This document shows, one piece after another, positions 15,417 to 22,972 of a stretch of DNA of 22,972 nucleotides. Made by a program: the position numbers and the translations under genes. The stretch's first letter is position 1; every line of letters begins with the position of its first letter. Where the stretch lies: the NCBI GenBank assembly GCA_023251275.1, contig JAHEZC010000003.1:1-22972 (forward strand), read 5' to 3'. Origin of the DNA: Parafilimonas sp. (GTDB lineage Bacteria > Bacteroidota > Bacteroidia > Chitinophagales > Chitinophagaceae). Below the pieces are notes generated by a model. The model saw nothing but the letters and a program-made list of their open reading frames with translations. It was not told the origin of the DNA and made no database searches.

Positions 15417-17117
15417 TCATTTTTCCTCAAGCCCGAATTCTCTTTTCATATAAATAACAAATTTGTTTAAGCTGTAATGCAATTTAGTATTTACCGTATT
15501 TTTTATAACCGCTTTCAGATAAACTGCTGTGTAGTGTTTGAGCATGGCAGCAAAAAAAGCGGGAAAATAATTTTTGTCATCCTCCGGATCATTTTTCCCT
15601 ATCCCCCAATAATAACTTTCCCTCTTTTCTATGATGGCTTTCAACAAGCGTGCTTTATCTGAAAGAACCATCTGTTCAAAATGCTGAAGTATGATCCTGT
15701 GTGGTGTATATTCGTCAATGTATTCTATCATCTTCATATATTTTTTTTCATAAGCCAGTAGCTTAAAGCAAAATTCTGTTGCCTCAATAATGTTGTTACG
15801 GGAAGCATTTCTTGCCTTTGATAATATTTTTGTGCGCCACTTTTTCTTTTCTTCATCGCCCTGCATCTTTGTATAGATATGGATGAAATCATCAAAATCA
15901 TAAGTATGGGGAAAAAGTTCGACAAGCACATTTGCAAGCTTCGGTTCATCTTTTTGACGGGAATAAATTTCTTTCAGCAACCTGAGGTAAGGTATATTAT
16001 ATTCTTCCCTGAAATTCTGTGCTATCTGTTGCCTGCTATATTTTTCTGCAAGATCAATGTGATTGAATTGAATTAGCAGTCTGATGAGTTTTGTATTAAA
16101 GTCATTATCATAGCGGATGGGTTGAAAGAGGTGGCAGTATTCTGAAGACAATTTATATTCCTGAACAAGTTCAAAAATGATTTTGGTGTATTGAGCGCCG
16201 TTAAGAATATTATCGGCATTGCTTTTCTTGTATTGCACAGCCAGAAGTTCAACCAGTTTTTTTCTCCTTTCCTCATTGCTGAAACTGACCAGGTTTTTCA
16301 GGTGAAGCAGGTAATGCATCCTGATTTTATCAAAACCATCGGGAATATATTTTATATAATAACCTGTTGCCGTTGCCCATGTTTCTTCTGCATAAATATT
16401 ATTGAGATATTCAACACTCTGCTGTAATAGACCTTCAATATATTTGGGGATTTTGTTGCTGTTGATATTAATCTTCAACTGAAACAGGCAGCAGGTTTCA
16501 GTCACTGCGTGAAAATTAAGAAATGAATTTTCATCCGCGATATTTGCAAGGTAATTTTGAACAACAGGCGCATGGATCTCTGTCCACAATTCAATCAATT
16601 TCTTCGATTGGGTAGGATCAATATTCTTTTTGTTTTTTACAATGGCTTTAATGGCTTCAGTAGTGAGTTTTACAACTTCTTCAGTAGTGTACTCATGATT
16701 TTTTGCGGAGAAATAATGGATGAAAGCAAGTTCAATATCTTTATTTTTTGCAAGCAAATCTCTTACCCATTCTTTCAGTTCAGTTAAACCTGTTTCTTCG
16801 AGCAGTGTTTCACTCTCACTGATTTTTTTCTTCGGCTTAATGAAATGTTTCAGTTTTTTTCCGGTGGAAATATGGGTTAAAAGAGATGCCTTATGAATGC
16901 AAAAAATATTTCCGTTTTTGCAGTCGCAGGTGTGTTCAGTTACTTCCCCGTCGGAAGATATGGTGAGTGAGACATCAAAACTTTCATCACCTTCATCTAC
17001 ATAAGATACAAAATGCCCCTTTTCCGTTTCATCACATTCCCTTACCTTATTTTTCTCAGACTGTTTTAGCAGCTCTTTTGACAAAATTGTTTTAAAATGT
17101 TTAAGAGAAATTTCCAT
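15417..17117 (-). CDS. SWIM zinc-finger protein
   Basis: 566 residues from the ATG at 17117 (MEISLKHFKTIL); an upstream ATG at 17147 would add ten residues made mostly of Lys from an A-rich run and is less likely. A SWIM-type zinc finger is visible: HTCDCKNGNIFCIH with Cys64, Cys66, Cys73 and His75. SWIM domains bind DNA or proteins and occur in bacterial Snf2 helicases and MuDR-like transposases. The rest (100-566) is mostly predicted helix with no motif I recognise, and no ATPase or nuclease motif is seen. It stands alone, diverging from the glycogen debranching gene. The cellular role is unknown. Confidence 0.75.
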   Translation of the reverse strand: MEISLKHFKTILSKELLKQSEKNKVRECDETEKGHFVSYVDEGDESFDVSLTISSDGEVTEHTCDCKNGNIFCIHKASLLTHISTGKKLKHFIKPKKKISESETLLEETGLTELKEWVRDLLAKNKDIELAFIHYFSAKNHEYTTEEVVKLTTEAIKAIVKNKKNIDPTQSKKLIELWTEIHAPVVQNYLANIADENSFLNFHAVTETCCLFQLKININSNKIPKYIEGLLQQSVEYLNNIYAEETWATATGYYIKYIPDGFDKIRMHYLLHLKNLVSFSNEERRKKLVELLAVQYKKSNADNILNGAQYTKIIFELVQEYKLSSEYCHLFQPIRYDNDFNTKLIRLLIQFNHIDLAEKYSRQQIAQNFREEYNIPYLRLLKEIYSRQKDEPKLANVLVELFPHTYDFDDFIHIYTKMQGDEEKKKWRTKILSKARNASRNNIIEATEFCFKLLAYEKKYMKMIEYIDEYTPHRIILQHFEQMVLSDKARLLKAIIEKRESYYWGIGKNDPEDDKNYFPAFFAAMLKHYTAVYLKAVIKNTVNTKLHYSLNKFVIYMKREFGLEEK

Positions 17118-17243
17118 AGTTTTTTTCTTTTTTTTCTGCCGTTGCATCCCTGATATATCGGTTGTTTTGCGTGTTGCGATATACCCTTACTTTTCAGGCC
17201 TGTAAATTAATTTCTTTCGTCAGCTATGCGACTTAAAGTTTCG

Positions 17244-17251
17244 CAAATTTA
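17244..17251 (-). promoter_or_regulatory. Candidate -7 box upstream of the SWIM gene
   Basis: On the minus strand TAAATTTG matches TAnnTTTG exactly, about 125 bp before the chosen start. The leader would be long and the -33 side is not convincing, so this is weak. Confidence 0.25.
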
Positions 17252-17278
17252 TCTTCCCTTTGAAAAATAATTTACCTT

Positions 17279-18322
17279 ATGCTTATAAAAAATAAAACAG
17301 AATTAAACAATGAAGCTGAAAAGCTCCTGAGCCTTAACCTGCAAAGCGGGATTTGGGATGCGCCTGCCGAATGGCTCGAAACAAACGGGCTTGGCGGATG
17401 GAGCGGCGCTTCTGTTACCGGGTGCAATACACGCCGCTATCATGGGCTGCTTGTGGCTGCAACAAGGCCTCCTGCAGAAAGAATGAACCTTCTTTCCAAA
17501 TTGGATGAAACAATTATTGTGAAGGATAAAAAATATGAATTAGGGGTTAATCAATATGAAGAAAATACCATTCACCCGAATGGTTACCAATACCTGCAAA
17601 GCTTTGCAAAAGATTTGTTTCCTGAATGGGTATATGAAGTTGAGGGCATTCAGTTGAAAAAAACTATCGCAATGGTCCATGATGAAAATACAACCATTAT
17701 AATCTATGATATATTAAAAGCCAATACGCCATTTACGCTCGAATTGTTACCGCTTATTTCAGCCAGGGGTTATCACTCGTTACAACATTCGTACAACAAT
17801 ATATGGCGGGATGTGCAATTTGAAAATGGTATTTTCCGTAACAGACCGTTTGAATCTGCACCAAATATTTTTATTTCAGTTCCGGGCTCTCATTATGAAC
17901 ATCATCCTTCCTGGTTTTATAAATTTAATTATGCGGTTGAAATATATCGCGGACAGGATTTTGAAGAAGATTTGTTTAATCACGGAACAATAAGTACGGA
18001 GTTGAAAGAAGGCGATTCAATTGGCATCATTATATCAACAGAAAACCCTTTGGGAAGAGATGCGTTACAATTAGTTCAAAAAGAAAAAGCAAGGAGGCAA
18101 TCTTTAATACATCAATTAGACAATGAAACAATTCAGCAATTAACATTAGCCGCAGACCAGTTTATTGTAAAGCGTGGCAAAGATTTGAAAACGGTGATTG
18201 CAGGCTATCACTGGTTTACAGACTGGGGGAGAGATACAATGATTTCTTTGCCAGGTTTGTGTTTATCAACAGAACGTTATGAGGTGCAAAAAAAATCTTA
18301 TCTGTATTTGCGAAGAATGTAA
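17279..18322 (+). CDS. Glycogen debranching enzyme, N-terminal part (frameshifted gene)
   Basis: 347 residues. The N-terminal GDE_N-type region includes WLETNGLGGWSGASVTG and NTRRYHGLLVA (about 28-57), typical of bacterial amylo-alpha-1,6-glucosidase-like proteins that remove alpha-1,6 branches from glycogen. The catalytic-domain motif WFTDWGRDTMIS begins at residue 312. The frame then runs into an A8 tract (18288-18295) and ends in a few unrelated residues at a TAA. The rest of the enzyme is in the -1 frame directly downstream, so 17279-19263 is one gene of about 660 residues broken, or recoded, at the A8 tract. The gene begins at ATG 17279 and diverges from the SWIM gene. Confidence 0.85.
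   Translation: MLIKNKTELNNEAEKLLSLNLQSGIWDAPAEWLETNGLGGWSGASVTGCNTRRYHGLLVAATRPPAERMNLLSKLDETIIVKDKKYELGVNQYEENTIHPNGYQYLQSFAKDLFPEWVYEVEGIQLKKTIAMVHDENTTIIIYDILKANTPFTLELLPLISARGYHSLQHSYNNIWRDVQFENGIFRNRPFESAPNIFISVPGSHYEHHPSWFYKFNYAVEIYRGQDFEEDLFNHGTISTELKEGDSIGIIISTENPLGRDALQLVQKEKARRQSLIHQLDNETIQQLTLAADQFIVKRGKDLKTVIAGYHWFTDWGRDTMISLPGLCLSTERYEVQKKSYLYLRRM
18288..18295 (+). other. A8 homopolymer at the frameshift point of the debranching gene
   Basis: Frame 0 reads CAA AAA AAA TCT, which contains the heptamer A AAA AAA in the phase of a -1 slippery site. The correct continuation (KKILSVFAKNVSMGML) needs CAA AAA AAA ATC, i.e. nine A's or a -1 shift. Confidence 0.8.
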
Positions 18323-18324
18323 GC

Positions 18325-19263
18325 ATGGGAATGCTGCCGAATCGTTTCCGGGATAATGATGAACCTCCCGAATATAATAATGCGGATGGCACACTTTGGT
18401 ACTTCATTGCGATCTATAAATATTTGCAACATACAAATGATGTGGAATTTGTATTGAATGAATTGTTGCCGGTGCTGAAAGATATTATTGACTGGCATTT
18501 CAAAGGAACACGCTACAATATTCACGCCGATGATGATGGATTATTATATGCAGGAGAAATTGGTCAGCAACTTACATGGATGGATGCAAGAATTGACACA
18601 TGGGTGGTAACACCACGTATGGGTAAGCCGGTGGAGATACAGGCTTTATGGTACAATGCGCTTAATATATTTGCTGAGTTGCTTGCGTTAAATGAACAGG
18701 GCAACGATGCTGCAATAGTCAGAATAAGTGCAGAAAAAACAAGGGAAAGTTTTCTCGAAAAATTCTGGTATGCAGAAGGGAATTATTTGTATGATGTGAT
18801 TGATGAAAACGGTAATCCGGATATCTCACTAAGACCAAATCAATTGTTTGCCATCAGCCTGCCTTTTGTATTGATTGAGAATGAACATGCAAAAGCTGTG
18901 TTGCAGGTAATTGAGGAACAATTATACACGCCTGTCGGGTTAAGAAGCTTGCCAAAAAGTGATGTGCGTTACGTACCCGTGTATGGCGGCGATGCACCCC
19001 ATAGGGATTCATCTTATCATCAAGGTACTGTGTGGAGTTGGCTGCTCGGCGCTTATGCGGATGCGATGCTAAAAGTGAATGGTGAAAGGTCAAAGGTGCA
19101 AGCTGTAATTGATAATTTCAAATATCATCTGAATGAAGGATGCATCGGCAGTGTGTCAGAAATTTTTGATGCAGATCCTCCGCATCATGCGAGAGGTTGT
19201 GCAGCACAGGCGTGGGGTGTGGCAGAAGTGCTGAGGGTGATGAAGGAATACGAGTTAACATAG
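18325..19263 (+). CDS. Glycogen debranching enzyme, C-terminal part (frameshifted gene)
   Basis: 312 residues as a free-standing frame from ATG 18325; the frame is open from 18283, so in the intact protein it would begin KKILSVFAKNVS. It holds the rest of the GDE_C (alpha/alpha toroid) glucosidase domain: GMLPNRFRDN, GTLWYFIAIYKYL, QQLTWMDARIDTW (the acidic TWMDA motif), PVEIQALWYNAL, DISLRPNQLFAIS, YHQGTVWSWLLG and HHARGCAAQAWGVAEVLR. These are in normal order for the family, so no other damage is visible. Read alone it would lack the WFTDWGRDT motif and could not be active. If expressed, it must be as a recoded fusion with the upstream part. Confidence 0.85.
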   Translation: MGMLPNRFRDNDEPPEYNNADGTLWYFIAIYKYLQHTNDVEFVLNELLPVLKDIIDWHFKGTRYNIHADDDGLLYAGEIGQQLTWMDARIDTWVVTPRMGKPVEIQALWYNALNIFAELLALNEQGNDAAIVRISAEKTRESFLEKFWYAEGNYLYDVIDENGNPDISLRPNQLFAISLPFVLIENEHAKAVLQVIEEQLYTPVGLRSLPKSDVRYVPVYGGDAPHRDSSYHQGTVWSWLLGAYADAMLKVNGERSKVQAVIDNFKYHLNEGCIGSVSEIFDADPPHHARGCAAQAWGVAEVLRVMKEYELT

Positions 19264-19286
19264 GGTTATTGAAGATTGGATGTTCA

Positions 19287-19328
19287 GCGGCGCTCTTGTT
19301 TTACGGACGCCGTATTTTTTTTCTTTTG
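19287..19328 (+). terminator. Intrinsic terminator of the debranching gene
   Basis: CGGCG (19288-19292) pairs with CGCCG (19308-19312) across a 15-base loop, followed by TA and a run of eight or more T's. It lies 24 bp after the stop codon. The stem is short but GC-rich and the T-run is strong. Confidence 0.6.
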
Positions 19329-19431
19329 GTCATGTAATGATTTTTATACAAGGATAAAAATTTTGAAGAGATAGTTCATCAGCATGAGCATGACAGCCGG
19401 AGATGCACTCGATGATTTTTTAACTATGCGT

Positions 19432-20574
19432 TTATTCCCCATTTATTTTTTTCAGCAATTGTTCGGACAAGTCGCTGTTTAATGGTTTTAGTTTTTCATA
19501 AGCATCAAGCGCATCATCTTTTCGATCCCTTGCCAGGTAACAAAGCCCCATATAATAGTATCCGAGGGTTGATTTACTGTCCAGTAGAACTGCCTTTTGC
19601 AGTTGTATCAAAGCTATGTCATACTTCTCCTCCATATAATAAGCATAGGCCAACTCTTCCCGGTTTGAAGAAGCATCCGGCTTATATAAAATTGCTTTTT
19701 CCAATATGGATGCGGCTTTGCCATACTCATTTTTGTCATTGTAGCACCATCCTAATTTATAGAGACACTCTTTTGAATTTTCCTCATCGTTCTGTATTGC
19801 AAGCTCATAATATTGTATAGCCTTATCGTATTCTTTTGTATTCTCATAATACACATCACCTAATTCTCTGAAAGCTCTGCCATAATCTGCTTTATATGCT
19901 ATCGCTTTATTGTATGCAGCTATCGCTTCGTCATTTTTTTTAAGTGCATAATTGGCATAACCTGTTTCAACATATTTTTTTGCGTTATCATCGGCTGTAT
20001 CGGGCACATACTGTTCCAGGTATTCAAGGGCGTCTTCATATTTTCCCAACTCATTCAGACACCAGCCCGCCTTGTAGTAATATTCATTATCAGGATATTC
20101 ATCGCCATCAAGGTATTCAGTAAAATTCTCTGAAGCATGTTCATAATCTTTCAGGTCGTAATAAATATCACCAAGGCTCTTGTAAGCGGAATAATATTGC
20201 GGGTTAAGCTCAATGGTCTTTTTATAATTCAGAATTGCATCATCCGTTTCACCGAGGTTATCAAAGGCGTACGCTGTTTCAAAATATATTTTTGATGTGG
20301 GACTTTTTATCTTTTTTACTTTCTGCAGGTATGCAAGTCCGTCCTTATATTGCTCCAGTTTATTGCAACATGCGCCGGCTTCGTACAATGCATCTGCATA
20401 TTCCGGTTTTTTCTGTATCGCTGCTTTGAATGCTTTCAGCGCATCTTTATACTTTTGCTCTTTTTTTAAATTCAACCCATCTCTGTAAAATTCAGTCGCA
20501 GTTTTTGCAGGTTGGGCAACCGCAGCAGTCATTATAAAAAAAATGAACCCTCCCATTAATATATACCTGAACAT
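19432..20574 (-). CDS. Secreted tetratricopeptide repeat protein
   Basis: 380 residues from the ATG at 20574; the frame is open to 20625 but only this start begins with a signal peptide (MFRYILMGGFIFFIMTAAVA, cleavage expected before QPAK). The remainder is about ten TPR units, seen as repeated patterns such as YKDALKAFKAAIQKKPEYADALYEAG, here shown by pieces: DAILNYKKTIELNPQY, DEAIAAYNKAIAYKADY, KAIQYYELAIQNDEEN, KAASILEKAILYKPDA and DALDAYEKLKPLNSD. TPR proteins in the periplasm usually serve as scaffolds for other proteins. No partner is evident from the neighbours; the aminotransferase upstream is 99 bp away on the same strand. The function is unknown. Confidence 0.85.
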   Translation of the reverse strand: MFRYILMGGFIFFIMTAAVAQPAKTATEFYRDGLNLKKEQKYKDALKAFKAAIQKKPEYADALYEAGACCNKLEQYKDGLAYLQKVKKIKSPTSKIYFETAYAFDNLGETDDAILNYKKTIELNPQYYSAYKSLGDIYYDLKDYEHASENFTEYLDGDEYPDNEYYYKAGWCLNELGKYEDALEYLEQYVPDTADDNAKKYVETGYANYALKKNDEAIAAYNKAIAYKADYGRAFRELGDVYYENTKEYDKAIQYYELAIQNDEENSKECLYKLGWCYNDKNEYGKAASILEKAILYKPDASSNREELAYAYYMEEKYDIALIQLQKAVLLDSKSTLGYYYMGLCYLARDRKDDALDAYEKLKPLNSDLSEQLLKKINGE

Positions 20575-20673
20575 CTTCAAAAAAAAATATTTTACGAAAA
20601 TTATTTTATTCAGCAGCAGATGCAAAACGCATAAAGCTCACACATATTTGTTTTCAATGCAAAAAATAAAAAT

Positions 20674-21981
20674 TCAGCCGTTTTCATTTTTTTTGTTTTT
20701 TGCAATTTCACTGATTGCTTTTACCAAAGTATCAAGGTCCTGCAAAGTAGTATATACATGCGGAGTTACACGCACACAACTGATGTTTTCCCAAACTATT
20801 CCCACAGTTTGAATTTTATATTTATTGAAAAGCAGGCTTTCAAAATCCGCGGGTGTAATTCCGTCAATACTCACCCCGCAAATGGCACAGGAATATTCAG
20901 TTTTAAGGGAAGTATGGAGTTTCACACCGGGAATATCTTTTACTTTTTCTGCCCAGTAATTTTTCAGGTAACGGATGCGTGCTTCTTTTCTTTTTGCCCC
21001 GATGGCATTGTGAAAATTCAATGCTTCGCCGATGCCCTGCTCAATCGGAAAGCTGCGAGTGCCAAGTGTTTCAAACTTCCTGATGTCTGTGCTGTGTGGT
21101 TTGTCGTTGCATAGCAATGGCCATATTTTTTCAATCTTTTCTTTTTTTATCCATAACATACCGCTGCCGATAGGTGCGCTTAAAAACTTGTGAAGACTCG
21201 TTCCAAAATAATCACATGCGAGATCAGGGATTTTAAAATCGAGCAGCCCGAAAGAATGAGCGCTGTCACATAATACTTCAATGCCTTTTGCGTGCGCCAT
21301 CTGCGAAATTTTTTTCACCGGCATGATCTGCCCTACCCAATTGATGATGTGAGTAATGTGTATAAGCTTTGTGCTTGGCGTAATTGCTTTTTCATAAATG
21401 CTTACAATTTCTTCATCATTTTCTATCGGGAAATCAAAATTCAGTTGTGTATAAATAATGCCATCTCTCAGAGCACGCTGCCGCCATGCCTGTATCATAT
21501 TGGGATAATCCTGTTTCGTCCCGATCACTTCATTACCTGCTTTCAGATCAAGGCCATAAATAACGGTGTTTAACGCTTCTGTGGCATTCCGGTTGATGGC
21601 AATTTCCTCTGCATCGCATCCGGCAAGTTGCGCTAATTTTTGACGTAATGGTTCACGACCCTGGTCAAGGATGCGCCACATAAAATAAGAAGGCCCTTCA
21701 TTACTCAATTTATTGAATTGCTCGACTGCTTCCTGCACTATACGGGGAGACGGGCTGACACCACCATTATTCAGGTTGATGATGTTTGGATTTACCGTGT
21801 ATGCCTGTTGAATTACAGACCAGTAATCTTCATCGCCTGCCACTTCATCAGGGGAAAGGCCGAGAATGGTTTTGTTGGCTGTTTCAATATTTCTTGCAAG
21901 GAGTTTATTGAATAAGCTTCCTGCGGAAAATGCACCGGCGGTAAGCGCAAGCTGCTTGAAAAATTTTCTTCTGTTACTCAT
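20674..21981 (-). CDS. Class V aminotransferase-fold PLP enzyme with Tat signal
   Basis: 435 residues from ATG 21981; two codons further upstream is only a TTG. The N-terminus SNRRKFFKQLALTAGAFSAG is a twin-arginine signal (RR at 4-5 followed by FFK and a hydrophobic stretch), so the folded PLP enzyme is probably exported. The class V fold is clear: NLNNGGVSPSP, NRNATEALNTVI, CDSAHSFG with Asp239 and His242, and TSLHKFLSAPIGSG with Lys265 as the likely PLP Schiff-base residue. It resembles isopenicillin N epimerase-like and cysteine desulfurase-like proteins, but the substrate cannot be given. It diverges from the small membrane protein at 22055. Confidence 0.85.
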   Translation of the reverse strand: MSNRRKFFKQLALTAGAFSAGSLFNKLLARNIETANKTILGLSPDEVAGDEDYWSVIQQAYTVNPNIINLNNGGVSPSPRIVQEAVEQFNKLSNEGPSYFMWRILDQGREPLRQKLAQLAGCDAEEIAINRNATEALNTVIYGLDLKAGNEVIGTKQDYPNMIQAWRQRALRDGIIYTQLNFDFPIENDEEIVSIYEKAITPSTKLIHITHIINWVGQIMPVKKISQMAHAKGIEVLCDSAHSFGLLDFKIPDLACDYFGTSLHKFLSAPIGSGMLWIKKEKIEKIWPLLCNDKPHSTDIRKFETLGTRSFPIEQGIGEALNFHNAIGAKRKEARIRYLKNYWAEKVKDIPGVKLHTSLKTEYSCAICGVSIDGITPADFESLLFNKYKIQTVGIVWENISCVRVTPHVYTTLQDLDTLVKAISEIAKNKKNENG

Positions 21982-22031
21982 GGACAAAAATGATTGAGAA
22001 AGGTATAAATTTTTTTGAAGTTATTTGAATG

Positions 22032-22039
22032 TATCTTTG
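22032..22039 (+). promoter_or_regulatory. Candidate -7 box for the small membrane protein gene
   Basis: TATCTTTG matches TAnnTTTG exactly, 15 bp before the ATG at 22055, with a TTTG at 22014-22017, only 14 bp upstream, closer than the usual -33 spacing. Transcription would start near 22046, leaving a leader of about nine bases. Confidence 0.4.
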
Positions 22040-22054
22040 TGTTGAGTATTTGTA

Positions 22055-22300
22055 ATGAAAAAATTGTTGCTGATATTTATTTTTACTGTACAGTTTGCAG
22101 TTTGCAGTTTGCAGTTTGCGAATGCACAATGTTCCATCTGCACTAAAACGGCGTCACAGTTAGGGGAAAAGCCCGCCAAAGGTTTAAATGCCGGAATAAT
22201 ATACCTGATGCTTGCTCCATTTGCAGTTGCCACTTTTATCGGTTTTCGCTGGTGGCAAAAAGAAAAACATAATATACATAACAGCAGCAATGACATGTGA
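22055..22300 (+). CDS. Small exported membrane protein, unknown function
   Basis: 81 residues: a signal peptide (MKKLLLIFIFTVQFAV, ending near ANAQ), then QCSICTKTASQLGEKPAKGLNAGIIYL, one membrane helix (YLMLAPFAVATFIGF) and a charged tail RWWQKEKH. The same CSxCTKTA..LGE.PAKGLN.GI pattern is common in small Chitinophagaceae proteins with no assigned function; the two Cys residues in CSIC could be a metal or redox site. The signal-peptide region is encoded by four perfect 7-bp repeats (22091-22118), discussed in the findings. A frame on the opposite strand (22021-22335) is a shadow. Confidence 0.75.
   Translation: MKKLLLIFIFTVQFAVCSLQFANAQCSICTKTASQLGEKPAKGLNAGIIYLMLAPFAVATFIGFRWWQKEKHNIHNSSNDM
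22091..22118 (+). repeat. Four tandem copies of CAGTTTG inside the signal-peptide coding region
   Basis: Exact 7-bp unit CAGTTTG at 22091, 22098, 22105 and 22112. Because 7 is not a multiple of 3, gain or loss of one unit would shift the reading frame of the gene at 22055-22300, while three units would keep it. Confidence 0.9.
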
Positions 22301-22363
22301 AATTTAATGCCGGTTTTTTTTTGCACTCCATGCACTTTTTCATTTATATATAGCTTTGCCTGA

Positions 22364-22972
22364 ATGAAAAAGATACTGGTAATACAAACCGCTTTTATTG
22401 GTGATGCAGTGCTCGCAACGGGTATTATCGAAAAACTTCATTATTTTTTTCCGGAGACAGCCATTGATCTCCTTGTAAGAAAAGGCAATGAACAATTATT
22501 TATTGATCATCCCTTCCTCAATGAAGTACTTACCTGGGATAAAAAAATAAAAAAATACCGCCATCTTTTGCAACTGCTGAAAATAATCCGCAGCCGCAGG
22601 TATGATAAAGCGATCAATATTCAGCGATATGCTGCAAGCGGCTTTCTTACTGCATTTTCAAAAGCGGGGGAAACCATCGGGTTTGACAAAAATCCTTTCA
22701 GTTTTTTGTTTGATAAAAAAATCTCTCATCGTTTTGGGAATAATGACAATGCTGTACATGAGATACAACGCAATAATGAATTGATACGGGAATTAACCGA
22801 TCATGTTCCGATGAAACCAAAATTGTACCCATCCATCCATGATTTTGAAAAAGTAAAACCCTATAAGCATGTGCCTTATATCTGTATTTCGCCTGCTTCT
22901 GTGTGGTTCACCAAACAATACCCCGGGGAAAAATGGATAAGTTTTATAAATAATATTCCTGAACCCTTCAAC
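22364..22972 (+). CDS. Glycosyltransferase family 9 (heptosyltransferase-like), 3' end outside window
   Basis: 203 codons present. The N-terminus KKILVIQTAFIGDAVLATGII has the family 9 glycine-aspartate signature (IGD at 12-14, the Asp being the catalytic-type residue in heptosyltransferases), and ISPASVWFTKQYPGEKW near residues 174-190 matches the second-domain start seen in these enzymes. Family 9 members build lipopolysaccharide or similar surface glycans from nucleotide-activated sugars in the cytoplasm. The start is ATG 22364, with a TAGCTTTG box (22351-22358) so close upstream that the mRNA would be nearly leaderless if it is used. The last base of the window is inside the gene. Confidence 0.88.
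   Translation, partial: MKKILVIQTAFIGDAVLATGIIEKLHYFFPETAIDLLVRKGNEQLFIDHPFLNEVLTWDKKIKKYRHLLQLLKIIRSRRYDKAINIQRYAASGFLTAFSKAGETIGFDKNPFSFLFDKKISHRFGNNDNAVHEIQRNNELIRELTDHVPMKPKLYPSIHDFEKVKPYKHVPYICISPASVWFTKQYPGEKWISFINNIPEPFN

Noticed and set aside
22021..22335. Minus-strand frame of 104 codons across the small membrane protein
   Set aside because: It covers the repeat and the promoter-like region on the other strand and has no recognisable family pattern, whereas the plus-strand frame has a clean signal peptide and membrane helix.
22351..22358. TAGCTTTG as the main promoter of the family 9 glycosyltransferase
   Set aside because: It matches the -7 consensus but lies 5 bp before the ATG with no -33 element, so it would require a nearly leaderless mRNA; not listed as a feature.
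1..22972. CRISPR arrays, tRNA or rRNA genes, and IS elements
   Set aside because: No spaced direct repeats, no clover-leaf-like or rRNA-like sequence and no transposase frame or terminal inverted repeats were seen by eye.

Overview
The window looks like the chromosome of a Bacteroidota bacterium, most likely family Chitinophagaceae. It is AT-rich. Genes mostly lack Shine-Dalgarno sequences, several have TAnnTTTG-type -7 boxes upstream, and the gene families match that group: DUF6922 antitoxin, PorT-like barrel behind an ECF sigma factor, ATP-grasp/LysE pair, YHS lipid-rich operon partners and a Bacteroidota-style type III polyketide cluster. No rRNA, tRNA, CRISPR array, IS element or phage module was seen.

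Layout. Positions 1-1631 (minus): cysC and sat, the ATP sulfurylase/APS kinase pair that makes PAPS; sat runs off the left edge. Positions 1632-2057: gene-free except for a short decayed lipoprotein remnant. Positions 2058-3806 (plus): DUF885 lipoprotein peptidase-like protein. Positions 3824-6779 (minus): four tightly packed genes transcribed DinB-like, NRDE, ATP-grasp ligase, LysE exporter. Positions 7122-8006 (minus): YHS-domain protein and DoxX-like membrane protein. Positions 8277-10144 (plus): an ECF sigma factor overlapping a protein with an inner-membrane segment, a long linker and a C-terminal outer-membrane barrel. Positions 10156-13918 (minus): the centrepiece, an overlapping four-gene cluster of UbiA prenyltransferase, type III polyketide synthase, SAM methyltransferase and geranylgeranyl-reductase-type flavoprotein. 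It is predicted to make a prenylated and/or methylated polyketide lipid or quinone.

Positions 13919-14372 hold an orphan coding fragment. Positions 14373-15254 (minus) hold an AbiEii-type toxin with its DUF6922 partner; the toxin gene is frameshifted. Then come a SWIM zinc-finger protein (15417-17117, minus), a glycogen debranching enzyme split by a frameshift in an A8 run (17279-19263, plus), a secreted TPR protein (19432-20574, minus), a Tat-signal PLP enzyme (20674-21981, minus), a small membrane protein whose signal-peptide region is built on four 7-bp repeats (22055-22300, plus) and the start of a family 9 glycosyltransferase (22364 to the edge, plus).

Two genes (debranching enzyme, AbiEii) and possibly a third (the UbiA N-terminus) would each be repaired by one extra base in an A/T homopolymer. 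This points to systematic homopolymer under-calling or to slippage-based expression; sequence alone cannot separate them. All function calls come from reading motifs by eye, with no database search.
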